64,000 nucleotides of DNA, from NCBI GenBank assembly GCA_013115135.1, contig JABANP010000055.1, positions 1 through 64,000 on the forward strand, read 5' to 3'. The notes beneath the pieces were generated by a model that was given only the letters and a program-made list of their open reading frames with translations, was not told the DNA's origin and made no database searches. Position 1 is the stretch's first letter; each line of letters begins with the position of its first letter. The position numbers and the translations under genes were made by a program. Shown one piece after another: positions 11,194 through 22,702 of this stretch. The DNA comes from Perkinsus olseni (Eukaryota > Perkinsozoa > Perkinsida > Perkinsidae).

Positions 11194-14094
11194 ATGCGAG
11201 CCTGTTTATTCCTTTATTCTCTGCTACTGCCAGTCGCCCCTCTCTCAGTCGGAACTGTCCCAGCTCGCTCAGGCTAGGCCGCCTGCTCACGAGAAGTCCT
11301 CGATGGAGCTCAGCGGCATCTCCACTGACCCTCCCCCAGAGGACGCTGCCTTCGCCGATCTCGACAAGATCGACTGGGGCCTTCCGATGCTGGAGAGGGC
11401 GGGAGGCTGGGTGCACTCTGGTATCAAATATCTTCGACCAAAGGTTCGGCGGAGTTCCCTCGACTGCCGTGAACAGTCGCGCTCAGATGGAGCTCCGACC
11501 GAGCGGAGTGTTCTCTGTCTTCGAACGTGAGATTGCCGAGGGAGAGGTTTTGATGAGGATTCCTGAGCATGCAGCTGTGAGTTGAAAAGGACTCAGCGGC
11601 GAAGGGGTTGATGATGGATCAACAGATATCACCGAAGATGCTTGACGATGGGGTCTGGTCGGAAACCGATAAGCGTCGGATCTCTAAGCTCACTCCAGAA
11701 GCGAAGATAGCCCTCTTCCTTTTGTCGGAGCGGGAGCGCGGTGCCGATGGACGCTGGGGTCTTTTGATATCTAAAGTGACGCACTCGACACCCACGGCTG
11801 TCGATTTGTGACTGCCGTAGGTCTTCTCAACGACCCCTGCAGTGCCCCCGTCGGTCGAGGAGTGGTCAGCTTTGAATAAGCGAGTGAAGAATATGTACAG
11901 GACAGTAAAGGCATTGGCCACCCTCGGCAACGTCAGTGCTGCTATCACCCTCATCGAACGTGCCCTTCGTTGCAGAGCTCCTGGTCCGACGCCTTTGTGG
12001 CCCTCCACTACGCACAGTCGAGGACGATCGCCTTACCGAGTGGATGTTCCCTTACTTCGGACAGGTTAGTAGACGCCCCCTCATGCTTGCTAAGGAGTGT
12101 GTAACCCAGTATTGAAAACTCAGGCACCGGCTGGTTGTGGGTCTGGACCTCCTCAATCACGCCTCTAATGCATCAGCAGTGAATGCTCGAGTTGGCTATG
12201 CTCGATCGCAACTAGTAGGCCCACCAGTGGCCCTCCGCCGCTCTCGGGTCATCTCAGAACTGTTTTCCTCTTCTCGTCGAAGCTGCTACTAACATCACCC
12301 AGGGCTATGAAGTTGTCCTCAGCTATGCCGCTCTAGTCAGCAGTATCCCACCAAAGGTGACTATCGGGTCCCCTCACATTCTCATGATACAGTTTGGCGT
12401 AACACCTTCAGAATCTCTGCAATTGGTAGCTTCTGTTCAACGGACTGAGCAAAAGACGTTCATAGTTCATAATACTGTAGCATCAGGAGAAGACAGGCTG
12501 GTCTTGGCAAGGGGGCCACTAGCAACAGGGCTCAAGGGTGTTCTATCTGCACCCACAGCTCTGTTATTTCCTGTACACTGGTCGTAGTTGCGAGTAAGCA
12601 AGCAATTCCTTCGACCGCGTTCGTTCTTATTGAAAACGGTCTAGGGGCCCACTAGCTAGTAAGACCCTCCTACTAGCTCCGCACACGAGCACAACAGCAG
12701 AGCAAAGTTCGTGGCAACTCACCGGCTGGTCCGTGGATATCGGCAACATGGTTCCCGTGTGACAGGTCAAACCGTGCGAATGGTGGCTGGTGAAGTACAA
12801 TTTCGTCCCTGAACGCAGCCGTAGTGATGACCCTCTAGCGGTACCGCAGCTCCCCGGTGTCACTCATCCCCACTACACAGCTGACAGCGAGCTTGGCGTG
12901 GGCGATGCAAGAGGGATCGGCGAGAGTCCGGAGTGGATACGGGAAATCCAGCAGAGGTCAGCACGCGTTCCCTTCACCCGATGAGTTGAACCACAGCTAG
13001 AGGTGTCAGTATAACTCATGGCTCCATCGTAGTTGTGCACTATAACTCAGTATAGTGATCTGTAGCTTGATGAACCACTTATAATCACTCGCAGACGAAC
13101 CCAAGGTGCAGAATCATATATCGGTAGTCATATATCAAGTAGAGATGGTAGACACTATAGTGCAGCTGGTACTGTTCTCCCCAGGTGGAGGTCGAGGTGC
13201 CTGAGGAGCTACCATCTTTTCGACGGGTCAACAGTACCGATGGGTCTTCTCGACTGCGCCAGGATGGAGAGGCTTATAGTGGCTCACCTCGATTATATAC
13301 ATAACGATGGTAGGACACTGTCCTAAGGACAGCAGCCCCCTGATAGCAGCACGCATGCGCATGTGCATGCGTGCAGTTCCGTCGGGGCCGACTCGTCTGA
13401 TCGTGGATGCTCACAGTGATTGGGAAGAGGGGAACATGCTGGACTGGGAGAGGATGGAGCACCCCATGTTGATTGAGCTGGCACAGTCTGCTGCAGCTAA
13501 CCAAGGTTAGTGACAATAGCATTCAAGAGCCTGGGGTGTGGCAAGCCTCCAGCGATCACCACGCAGTGTTTGTCGTACGTGAGTTTACTCAACCATCAGC
13601 ACAGAGGAAAATGAAGCACGAGTGGCATGAGGGAATGTAGCCCGGAATTTGGGCTTCGTCGAGGGCTTCTCAATTCCGCATACTGATGAACGACGCTGGA
13701 AGTTGATCGTGTTCCTTGAACGGTTCACTTTCAGCGGCATCGAGGAGAATCTTATCCCGGGTAGAGGCTGGAAATATGACGCGGCCTGACCTAGTCGACC
13801 AATCCCTCTACACTCTCGGTCTGGAAAGATGTGCGCGCGAAAACAACGACAGTTACGAGAAACTTGCTAAAGTAGTTCCGTCGATGAGCTAGCTGCTGGC
13901 TATCAATGGACCGGCAGGTCCTCACAGAGGTTTCCAAGCTAGATGAGAACAGCTACTCTGAGCTGCTGGAGTCCAGTAGAAAGGCCCAGGGGAAGGCTAG
14001 CAAGGGATGGAAGAGGACGGGGCAGTCGGTGGGGATGAGGCCCCTCGATGACGGGGAGGTTGAAAAGCGCATGATGAAGCATGATGAGCTCTGA
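11194..14094 (+). CDS. SET-domain protein-lysine methyltransferase (SETD3/Rubisco LSMT type) with signal peptide
   Basis: These enzymes transfer methyl groups from S-adenosylmethionine to protein lysine or histidine. Supported exons: 11194-11576, 11626-11775, 11821-11904, 11976-12064, then from 12124. Exon 1 opens with a signal peptide (MRACLFLYSLLLPV) and reaches the first SET motif (GVFSVFEREIAEGEVLMRIP). Exon 2 holds LTPEAKIALFLLSERERG. The core motif DLLNHASNASAVNARV follows 12124, and ITQGYEVVLSYA lies near 12300. Two single extra bases, in C4 at 11237 and A3 at 11440, must be ignored to keep exon 1 open. Exons beyond 12.36 kb are tentative: frames at about 13340-13510 and 13906-14094 look like a substrate-binding C-terminus. 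A signal peptide is unusual for this family. Confidence 0.75.
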
Positions 14095-14706
14095 TAGTCA
14101 CTGGATTTTCTTCGCTTGAGTATTTGCGTATTCTGTTACTTGGCATGGGAACTGCTTGTGAACGAGAAAGATGGCTCTTCGCACGACATTTTTCTCAATT
14201 TTTTCGCAATTTTCTGAAATTTTCTCAATTTCCCGCATATTTTCCATATTTTTGACACCCCCAGGCAGCATTAGTGCATCTGATTATTCTCTTTCCCTTA
14301 TTGTATGCGGCCCTGTGATGAAGTTGGCCACTATCGCGCGTACTTCGACTCGGTACTACTCGCGCGGACAGTCTACTTCTGAATGCCCTTTCAAGCCAGG
14401 TCGTTGATACGATTGAGAGGAATGTGGCTCATGTGAACGCTCTTTACGTTATATTCACCCGCGGAGATAAAAGAATGCAGTCATGCATCACTGAGTAGGC
14501 GGAGCGAAGCTCAATCGGCATAGCCTCTCCATAGAAAGCAGATACCTAACCAAGCGGGAGGCCTTCGTTCTCGGCGCGACATGTACGAAGCTGTATAGGA
14601 GCATCGTGCTGCCTTCGTTACAGGGGGGTGGCGTGACTCTTGGTGAGCGCCGGACGTCCTCTCTCTCGTCGAACAGCTGCCATCTCCCTGATAAGGTCCA
14701 CAGATC
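14095..14706. other. Spacer between SET and EF-hand genes
   Basis: No gene is recognised. Bases 14180-14260 are T-rich with repeated ATTTTC-like words. The intronic 13-mer lies at 14498-14510 inside a 17-bp element that recurs inverted at 14764-14780. Confidence 0.4.
14496..14512 (+). repeat. Left arm of 17-bp perfect inverted repeat, contains the 13-mer
   Basis: TAGGCGGAGCGAAGCTC is the exact reverse complement of 14764-14780. The 285-nt span could be a small mobile element or a relic of two insertions. Confidence 0.75.
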
Positions 14707-15447
14707 ATGAAGGCGTTTGAGTTCTTACGCAGTATCGAGTCGGGTCTTCCAATTGGCGAGGGAGAGCTTCGCTCCGCCTATGGCTTTTACCGGAGAAAAG
14801 GCCTTCCCTGGCTGCTAGATGCCATACGTATCGTGGACCGCATAACGGACCCTCTGCCGGAGGAATTTGTTATGACTGTACGTTGCCTCCATCGTGCTGG
14901 AAGAGCCATCAGTCTTGCAGGTGCAGCGGTTCATATTCGGAAGCGCTGCTCAGTCGCAACGAGAGTTCTCCGAGGCTTTCAGATCGTAACGCATTGCGTT
15001 GTGGAAAGACGCTACGTGGCCCTTGCCCTTTTGTCAGGTACCTCAATCGTCGTCATCAACTGCTGGCTTCCTTCCGGGTGACTATCTTGGGTGATTTTTA
15101 GTCCCGAACACACCTGGTTCATAGGGATATCGAGCTGTCGGCCCTGGTTCTCCTCCCGCCACAGCCGAGCTCTTGATGCCACCTAAACCCCGGGGAGTAC
15201 GCGCCTTTACCGTGACCACGCGGAGAGTGTTCTCCGTAGGTGTATAATATGCTGTTGAACAGAGCTCTGTTCGAGAAGTTTGATACTGACGCTGACGGCG
15301 TCCTCTCTGTCGCTGAGCTCGCTAAGCTGGTGAGCTCCAACAGCGCATTGGTCGCTAACTATGATAGCTCAGAAGCTTTTAGGTTGAGTCTGAGCTGAAT
15401 GTGGATCCCGCAGAGAGCGTTGCTCTGGCTCAGACTCTCGTTGGAAG
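14707..15447 (+). CDS. EF-hand protein, partial gene model
   Basis: Calcium binding is inferred from one clear EF-hand loop. Chained exons: 14707-14877, 14921-14985, 15038-15077, one around 15102-15230, 15240-15329, 15383-15447. The introns are GT-AG and about 43-53 nt. Phases fit except in the 15102-15230 exon, where the frame breaks after a C-run. Exon 15240-15329 carries LFEKFDTDADGVLSVAEL, with D, D, D, G and E in the EF-hand positions. The first exons (ITDPLPEEFV, RFIFGSAAQSQREF) resemble no family I can name. The gene continues past 15447 through an intron that contains tRNA-Met. The downstream exon may be the start of the Ser-rich protein, so the two could be one gene. Confidence 0.5.
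14764..14780 (-). repeat. Right arm of the 17-bp inverted repeat, contains the 13-mer
   Basis: GAGCTTCGCTCCGCCTA pairs exactly with 14496-14512. It falls inside the first proposed exon of the EF-hand gene, so that exon may need revision. Confidence 0.75.
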
Positions 15448-15462
15448 GTGAGTTGAAGTAAA

Positions 15463-15535
15463 TGCGGCCTGCGAGGATCGAACTCGCGACCTTAGGATTA
15501 TGAGACCTACGCGCTACCTACTGCGCCAAAGCCGC
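15463..15535 (-). tRNA. tRNA-Met (CAT), elongator type, nested in an intron
   Basis: A complete 73-nt cloverleaf on the minus strand. The seven-base acceptor pairs with two wobble-class positions, the anticodon loop is CTCATAA, the T arm is GAGTTCGATCC, and the discriminator is A. It lies 16 bases after a GTGAGT donor of a plus-strand gene, so it sits antisense inside that gene's intron. Confidence 0.95.
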
Positions 15536-15765
15536 GTTGTACTTCTCGTTTGTCGTTGAACATGCATGGAGAGATATAACTCACTCAGACCGGATTAATC
15601 CGCCCCGAAACTAAGCTCCGCTTTGATTTTAGGATCGGCCCTCCCGAAGCGCACTCTTCTCCAGCCCCGGCAGGCATCAGGTGGCCGTCGTTCAACTCCT
15701 GGTGGAGTCTCATTCAAGTCAAGTGGCGGAGCCTACTCGCCAGCTCTCCGCCACACGGCACAGGC

Positions 15766-16407
15766 GTGATGAGCAGAACGCTGCCACGATCCGTCCCTAA
15801 TGAGGTGCAATCTCGCTCGGAAAGTAGCAGAACTTTTGGCAGCATCGGTGGTCGCAGCCAGCCGGCCCCTGCGGTCAACTCTCCACCTTCGAGTGAATCC
15901 GGTCGAGAAAGCAGTAGCGCTGAAGGTGTCACGGATCGTGTGGCTGATAAGACTCCCAGCGAAAGTTCCGCTACATCTCCGCGAAGTTCCGTCGAAGAGG
16001 AATCTCTGGCAAGCAGTCGTCGTGAGGCTTCTCACTCCTCAGCTACGTCAGTAGGCAGCAGCTCATCCAGCGAAGACCATAGTGCCTCGATGGGCGCAAT
16101 CCACTCTGAGGCTGATGATTCATCTGGCCCGTCTGACGGGCGGATTTCCGATGAGTCCTCGGAGTCTTCGGAAGGCTCCTCTGCGGCCGACGATGCTCCC
16201 AGCGTTGGCTCAAGCTCGCGAAGCCAATCCGACACTGACCTCAGCGATGCTCACGAAACCGAGACGAGTCCGCCATCATCAAGCGGGCACCCATCCTCTC
16301 GCAGTAGCGCGTCGCCAGTGAATGTCACCCGCCCGAATGAGGGATCCCTCGCCTCAAGCGGCCACGGTTCATCTAGCAGAAGAAGTTCCCTCCCAAGAAC
16401 TCAATGA
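15766..16407 (+). CDS. Ser-rich disordered protein segment
   Basis: This 213-codon frame is dominated by Ser, with Glu, Asp, Ala, Gly and Pro, and has no hydrophobic core. It is probably intrinsically disordered. The frame is open upstream to about 15640, after a plausible acceptor (TTTTAG), so 15766 need not be the start. At its 3' end, losing one base from a C-run near 16390 would extend the frame into similar sequence. It is likely part of the same gene as the next two segments, but low-complexity sequence makes frame choice uncertain. Confidence 0.45.
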   Translation: MMSRTLPRSVPNEVQSRSESSRTFGSIGGRSQPAPAVNSPPSSESGRESSSAEGVTDRVADKTPSESSATSPRSSVEEESLASSRREASHSSATSVGSSSSSEDHSASMGAIHSEADDSSGPSDGRISDESSESSEGSSAADDAPSVGSSSRSQSDTDLSDAHETETSPPSSSGHPSSRSSASPVNVTRPNEGSLASSGHGSSSRRSSLPRTQ

Positions 16408-16742
16408 GTTCAGCAATGAGCGCCCGATCCTCGGTAGCAGCACGTCCGGATCAGTTGTCTCCTAGCGGGAGCATTCATAGTTGAGTATCCTGGGACGGCA
16501 CCATACACTTGCAGGGTCTTCCTCCGATTTCTGCATGCCCTTCCGTCGCCCTCAGCTGTTAAGTGACTCTCAGTACCACGACTGCTTCTCCGAGGCCTCC
16601 TCTGAAGGCCCCGCCGAGCCTCAGCAGGCCGCCTCCTCGAGTCGCCCCAGCGGCGGGGCGTCGAGGATCCTCCCTGGTTACGAGATGGGCATAAGCATGC
16701 AAAGCGGCGAGAACAGTCGTGTCAGTCGTGCCGGCCGAGGCG

Positions 16743-18597
16743 ATGGCAGCAGCCCTGCTAAAGGCACAGGGAATATCCCAGCTGAGGTGCATCGGCTCCC
16801 AGGATGAGTCCAGTGTCCTGCTCAACGACGACGTCAGTCCGAAGGCCCCGCAGCCAAACGGAGTCGCCTCCTCGGCGAGCGGTGCAGAGATGACCGATCT
16901 GCCGCCGATCAGCCCCAACGTCCAAGCGAACTCGAGTCAACTCGCCGAGGGGTCCTTCCCTAGCTACGTGTACACCCCCGCCGACCTCTCGGTGTCGACT
17001 CCCCTTCTGATGGGACAGACTGTGGAGCACAGTCACGTGTTGGGCCCGAGCTTCTCGCTCAATCGAACTAGTGGAAGTCTTCCGGCGGGGTATCGGAGGA
17101 GCGCTGGGCTCTCTCAGCTGGACAGCATCCTTGGCGAGGGCCCGGCTGCTGCTGCTGGTCAGGAGGTGTTTGAGCCCTCCCAAGTCTGCCATCGCGAGCC
17201 TTCCCAGTCTGTGTTGATCGCCGATCCCGAGCCGGAGAACGGCCATGATGTTGTGGATTTGACCGGTGGGAGTACCCCGAGAGTCGCTGTTGGTCCAAGA
17301 GTTACAAAGAGCGAGCCCCTGGTGAAGGACGAAGAGCCCGACGTCTTGGATGGACAGCCAGCGGCGGGTCGGTTACCCGCCTCGTCCCAGCCTCTGCCCG
17401 AGGTTCCGGACGATCGGTCTTTCGAGTCGTCGTTGGAGATAGCTCGACGCTTGGGGTTGCTCGAAGACTCTGGCTGCGGTGGTCGATGACGCCGGGGCCT
17501 ATCCTTCCCTCGCTCCGCCCGAGGGTTCGGAACTCCTGCCGGATGAGATGGAGACAACAGCTGTGCAGCCAGCGGAGACTAGGGGCGATGAGAGTACACC
17601 GGGAGGCTCTGATGATGAGGAGTCCGAGACGACCTCAGAGGGCCTAGCGGAGCGCAGTGAGGGGTTGTCACCGAGGCCAGAGTCTGGAGGTGATGGAGAA
17701 GGGAGCGGGGAATATAGCGAGAGTGCTTATGATGATGGAAGTGATGGTCTGCAGTCCGACTCCGAGCCCGGGGAGGAACCCACGCCTGAGAGGTCCTCGA
17801 GTTTCGAGCCCACGGCGATGCAGGACGAAGAGGAAGAGACTGCCTCCGTGCTGCCGAGAGAAGATTCCGAGGAAGATTCTGAAGAGTATGCCACGCACAG
17901 CGAAGAATCAGAAGGTGAATCGGCAGTGGACACGTCCGCAGTACTGGAAGAGGGGCTATCTGAGAGCTCCTCGGACGACAGCTGCATCAGCGAGGCTACC
18001 GCTGGAGTTGAGGGTCTTCTGGGTGGCCCCCAGACCGGTCCTTCGGGGAAGGCTGGATCGACGCCTGGGAGAGGACCGGGTGGAGATGGCCACTCGATTG
18101 ACTTTGAGAGCTGTCTGAGTGCGAGGAGAGTGACGGACCCCGCCACAGAGTTCCGAACGCCCCGGTCTGAGGCCGGGGTCGATGCTGATATGACGATGGT
18201 CTCTGTTGATGGGTCCTTAGTGGAACGAGGAGAGGATGGTGGGAGTCGGAGGAAGTCTAGGAAGCGACAACGATCTGAGACGAGGAGTCTGGCGGGAAAG
18301 CGGTGCCGAAGGGAGGAAGCCTCGGAGCTGAGGAAGGTGCCCGAGAGATTCAGCCCACGTTTGATGATGAAAGTGTTCAGTTTTCTCAAGCTCAAACCAC
18401 CCCTCCCCGAGATGGGGTTGGAATCGCATCAGCACTTCCATGACGAGGGTGGAGCCAGCCCGCATCAGAACTGCGTCGCCGGTCGTCTCGGTCATGGAGC
18501 TGCGAAGGACCGGCCACCGCGAGTCTTGAAGCCGCTTGGAAGTCGGAAGGGGGCGGCTGATCCGTATGCTGCTGCCAGGCGTCGTTTGCAAGAATGA
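16743..18597 (+). CDS. Acidic, Ser-rich disordered protein with basic C-terminal patch
   Basis: Two long frames of the same character overlap by a few codons: 16743-17489 and 17479-18597. Removing one G from the run at 17453-17456 joins them into one frame of about 610 residues. The N-terminal half is Ser/Pro/Gly-rich with a VVDLTGG stretch, which looks like a SUMO-interaction motif. The middle is strongly acidic (EEEETA, EDSEEDSEE repeats). A bipartite-like basic patch (RRKSRKRQR, then KRCRREE) suggests nuclear import, and the end is RKGAADPYAAARRRLQE. No enzymatic domain is seen. The minus frames here (17727-18395 and others) are antisense shadows of the repeated Ser/Glu codons. Confidence 0.5.
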
Positions 18598-20245
18598 TTG
18601 TTATACTTGGCAGACTACACTGTATTAATTATTGCATCTACTTTTCTGCGTGGACGCAGGGCTTTCGTTGAGTGGGGTTATTTCAGGAGTGTTCTGACCA
18701 GTCGTGGCGAGCACGGCGGCTGTCATGAGGGAATCTTATTTTACAGAAAAAGGTCTAGCAATGATACAGCATGTTTGAAAGACTCGAGTCTGTTGTGTTC
18801 ATCGGGAAAGACATGCGGAGGGAGCGAATTCCAAGAATCAAGAACACGGCACCAGCGGCGATAAATCGTCAAGTCGTTTTGTCTCTTCGCCACGGCCAAC
18901 TGGCATGGGCGCAACCGAGACTTCGATCGTGTATTGTAACCGCCTTGGCTGTAGGAACGCCTTTGGGGACCTTCTTAATCAATATAGATTGCCCACCCAA
19001 ATTGAGCGCAGCGACATGACAGTGCGCGCAGACTGGAACTCGACTGCATCAGCCTTGGTTTTAACAACACGCTGTGAAGATGGAATTGTCTTTATGCAGG
19101 AGAACGGTAGACTCCGGAGCTCATTGTTAGGAGTCCTAACTGTGAGCCTTTGAGGAAAGGAATCACGACCTGCGCATTGACGCATACGAGCGATGTACTT
19201 CACCGCGGTCGGGGTATCAGTAGGCTGTACTCTTGATTGAAAAGTCCTTTGAATACATCGAGCAGTACATCGTACAAGGTCGTGTCTCGACGCTGGAGCG
19301 GCCGCACTTGCCTTTCGCTCGTCAGTAATCACTGCAGTGACTGAATGTGCAGTGACTACATGGTACAATTAGCCACGTCGTTCTGCTGGCCGGCGGCCCT
19401 ACTCGTGCGGAACCGTGAAGAAGCTCACTTCACCCATGACGATATTGTCGAGTTTAACTTGAGCAAACGGTCACATCACAAGACCAACACTTCTTCGACT
19501 CTCCTTCGCGTTTCGTACCCACCTGGGGAACTGCTCTTGGTCTTCACGCCGCCCTTCACTAAGGATCCCGCCCCCTTCCGTCTGACGGCCAGGCTATCAT
19601 CATCCGAGGGTTCGAGTGTCATTTGGTGGTAGCATTAGCACCATGCGTCATCATCTAGTTAACGTGGTTGGCCCAGTTCGTCCTGAGCTTTGGCCTGTGG
19701 TAGTATTGTCAAGTCGTGTCTGGTGTCGCTCGCCACGCAATGCCTTGTGATGCTGTCTACTTCCGGGCTTCTGCGATCTATCCTTCAACCGTGGATGATT
19801 CATTGAGATTGGATAGCCGATTGAGATTGACTTCTCCTATATCTGGGTAATGTGTTGTCTAACTCAGATTACATGGTGAAGAACCCGGTCTGACCATCCC
19901 GGCTCACATTCCCTGGAGAATCTTCCTCCCGCTGCATTGTGTTGTGCAGACTTCAGTGACGGTAAGAGTTCTATCGCCTCTTCGCTGAGACGAGCCGGTA
20001 TCATATAACTTCGAGCGAGTTGCGCTCGGAGTGGTCACGACTTGCATGGTGATTGTCCCGGCACAGACCGAGAACCGAAACAGCGTGCAGAGAGCGTGTG
20101 GTTATCGAGGGAAACACTAAGTGATTGCGTGGTATAGCGAGGTGGAGCCTACGTTAGATAGTGAATAATGTGGTGGACGGCTGCCTCACGTCCAGAACCA
20201 TCGGACGATCCTGAACTCATCCCGACTGAGCATCTTCACACTGGC
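18598..20245. other. Region with possible plus-strand exons, unrecognised
   Basis: Plus frames at 18905-19153 and 19345-19632 read like protein (for example SALVLTTRCEDGIVFM and PGELLLVFTPPFTKDPAPF) and may be exons of one gene. A minus frame at 18979-19368 overlaps the first and is less convincing. I know no family. Bases 19640-20245 hold nothing that I can support. Confidence 0.3.
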
Positions 20246-21278
20246 CTAGGTTCGGGTTGGCGAAGACAGTATCAAATGCACAGGATCTCCCACTGGTGTG
20301 AGCTCGAGAATCATGCGATAAAGAGACGATAGTCGGTGAGAGAAATCACTAATGGCACCGAATAATTCGAATGCAATGTGAGGTAAAATATGCCTCGCGT
20401 GACAACCGAAACAAGAAGCGTTAGAGACGAGTTGCTGGGCGGCGTTGATCTCAACGGTAATAAGAGTTCGGGATGAATAGCGATGAATGCTGCAGCGAGA
20501 CAGCGACGCGCCCGGAGGTAAGACAAAGCTGAATGCCATTGAAGATCCACAGAATGATTCGCCGCCATCTGGGATGCAGTTCAACCTGATAGTAAAGTGC
20601 AGGTTGATCGAGCAGAACAACCGCGAGAATAAGATGGGAGAGGTCTACATCACCTCACATCACAATCGTCAAGCTCGCTGGGTGAACCAGAAGTCTCTTG
20701 CGGACACAGCAGCGTAACCATAGAGATGAACCTCAAGGGGACCGCGCATCTCCAGACTTGTACCATCTCTAATTCGGGCCAGCAGTGCCGCATTAACGGC
20801 TCTGTAGGCACGTAGCTCTCCTTGAACCGTGATCACGCAAGGCGAACACCCACCGGAAAGAGAAAGAGTGGAAAGTGCCAAGTCACCCAATGTCGAACTC
20901 AAAACTATTTTTGCGCAGGTTGATGGTGATAGGTCCTAATGTGAGATCGGCAGGTAACGAAACATGAAAGATTTCGAAGACGAATCGGCCTCTGTAACAA
21001 GCTGCTCGGGGACGATCAGTGAAGCGAAAGAATCTCCTCTCTAAGCGTATCTCTCGTAAAGGACCACTCGGACTCCGCGACGAGCATCTCGGCCATGTAG
21101 GGCACGGTGACCCGTACTGGAATAAAAGTCTTCCAATCACCGCAAACACAGAGGAGAGTAGAAAGAGGTGCAACACCAGAAGAAACCAGCGTGAGGTTGC
21201 AGACGACTTCTTCTCACACGGCGAACTGTCCGGGTTGGATGGATTTTGTTGGAGGAAAGAAGAGGAGCGGGAAGCCAT
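20246..21278 (-). CDS. Single-pass membrane protein, paralog B
   Basis: The model starts at the ATG at 21278. A short polar N-terminus precedes one hydrophobic span (WFLLVLHLFLLSSVFAVI) about 30 residues in, then a long outer or luminal domain. This is a signal-anchor, type II layout. The frame carries on past the TTTTT run at 20908-20912 only if one T is dropped. It then reaches LSGGCSPCVITVQGELRAYR, which matches paralog A in wording and spacing. An intron after about 20715 leads to a C-terminal exon (20246-20620) with Cys pairs (SFCGS, SCFGCHAR). I do not recognise the family. Late-embryogenesis or water-stress-like beta folds are one loose possibility. Both copies lie head to tail, so a tandem duplication is likely. 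Confidence 0.5.
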
Positions 21279-21469
21279 CTAGTGTAAAGGTGGGAACCTC
21301 ACAGAGGACGCTCACGACGAACCAGCGGAATTGCTTTGAATTCTGTCGTGAACCATCGTGAACGGTCACTTGAACCCGGTGAGTGCAGAAGACTAAAGAC
21401 GTTAAATACATAACATTCGCCGGCCGCCGTTGAACATTGCTCCTAGTGGATCCTGAACTCAAGACGAGG

Positions 21470-22702
21470 TTATCGAAAAAAGACGAACGGTCGCGAGGAG
21501 AAGTAGGAGGAGCCACTCGCTGACCAGTAAAACAATATTACCAAATAACGACATTGAAAGTTGAAGGATTTCACGTCGAGCATCACGGTCACCTTGAAGC
21601 GAACGAAAAGGGAGCTAGTCGCTTCCAGGATTTGGCTGAACGTCTTCACGCTCATGAGAAAATATTTGAGTAAAAGTCATGCCTGCCGTTATGCTCTAGT
21701 GTGAGCGCAGGACACTCTACTAGAAGAACCGGAGTTACGGTACTGGCAGGAAAAGTCGGAGGAGATTCCATCATCTATAGCCCTGGTAACAGAGCATACC
21801 TCATAGACGATCTGAGAAAAAAACCACATTGAGAAATTTCGCCGATGACTCCAAGATACCGACCTGTCACATCAATCTGAGGCGTCAGAGAGACGGGCTC
21901 GACGGCCGGTCGTGGGCGACTTGAAAAAGCTCAACCGCCGTCAGTTTCCTCGAACACTCCGTGTCGAGCAGGGGAACGACCGCATCAGAAAGAGGTGCCC
22001 GTCCGAAAGATGCTGAAAAACGTGGCCAGCCGCGGCAGCTGACGATGATAATGGGGGTAGTGACGGAGCTTATACGGATACCGTGATGTTAGCAGAGCGA
22101 AGCGAGAATGTGTGGTTGAAGTTCAGGCTGAGGGTAATGGAGCCGAACAGGTTGACGTCCGACGAGTCCACCATCATCAGGCCGGAAGCACCCCTGAGCC
22201 TGGCTAGCTTAGCTGCATTCAGGGGGGACGGAGCTCGCAACTTGCCGCTACTGGTGAGCACACAAGGCGAGCAGCCATCAGAAAGTTCAAGAGGCGGAAG
22301 GCGTAGAGTAGCCAGATTCCAGCTCGTACTGCCGTCGATAACGTGAAGCTGGGGACGGACTAACATGAACTCGACGGGAAATTTTACATTGGTGACCTCG
22401 AAAGTGAAATCGGTGTCATAGCAAGTCTCCTTGGGTTGCTCCTCGAAGTTGAACAAGCAAGGCGCCTCCTTCTTGATGTGCATGCCACGCAACAACCACC
22501 TCGATTCCGCGATGAAGATCTTGGCCAGGTAGGGAACGGCGACGCTTCGGAATGAAATTCTCACGACCACCGTGAGCAGAACCAAGTGAAGGAATGCATG
22601 AATGACCAGCAGAGTCCGGCGCTTCCTCGCCGCAGTGGCTTCACTGTCGCGAATCGAGCAGCAGCTCGGCAGCGGGAGCCCTGGCGCCCCTGTCTTGTCC
22701 AT
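21470..22702 (-). CDS. Single-pass membrane protein, paralog A
   Basis: The first exon is 22082-22702 on the minus strand. I chose the ATG just before DKTGAPGLPLP, because residues upstream of it look like untranslated sequence. One hydrophobic span (LLVIHAFLHLVLLTVVV) lies about 30 residues in, then an outer domain with LELSDGCSPCVLTSSGKLRA and LNAAKLARLRG. The same order occurs in paralog B (LSGGCSPCV, then VNAALLARIRD). A donor (GTATCC) follows the codons for SANIT at 22082. A later exon is visible at 21475-21655 (KTFSQILEATSSLFVRFKV). The exons between and the true end are unresolved. Confidence 0.5.

Noticed and set aside
17727..18395. A 222-codon minus-strand Ser-rich frame
   Set aside because: It is the antisense of Glu/Ser/Asp codons in the plus-strand acidic protein. 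Repetitive codons create long shadow frames.
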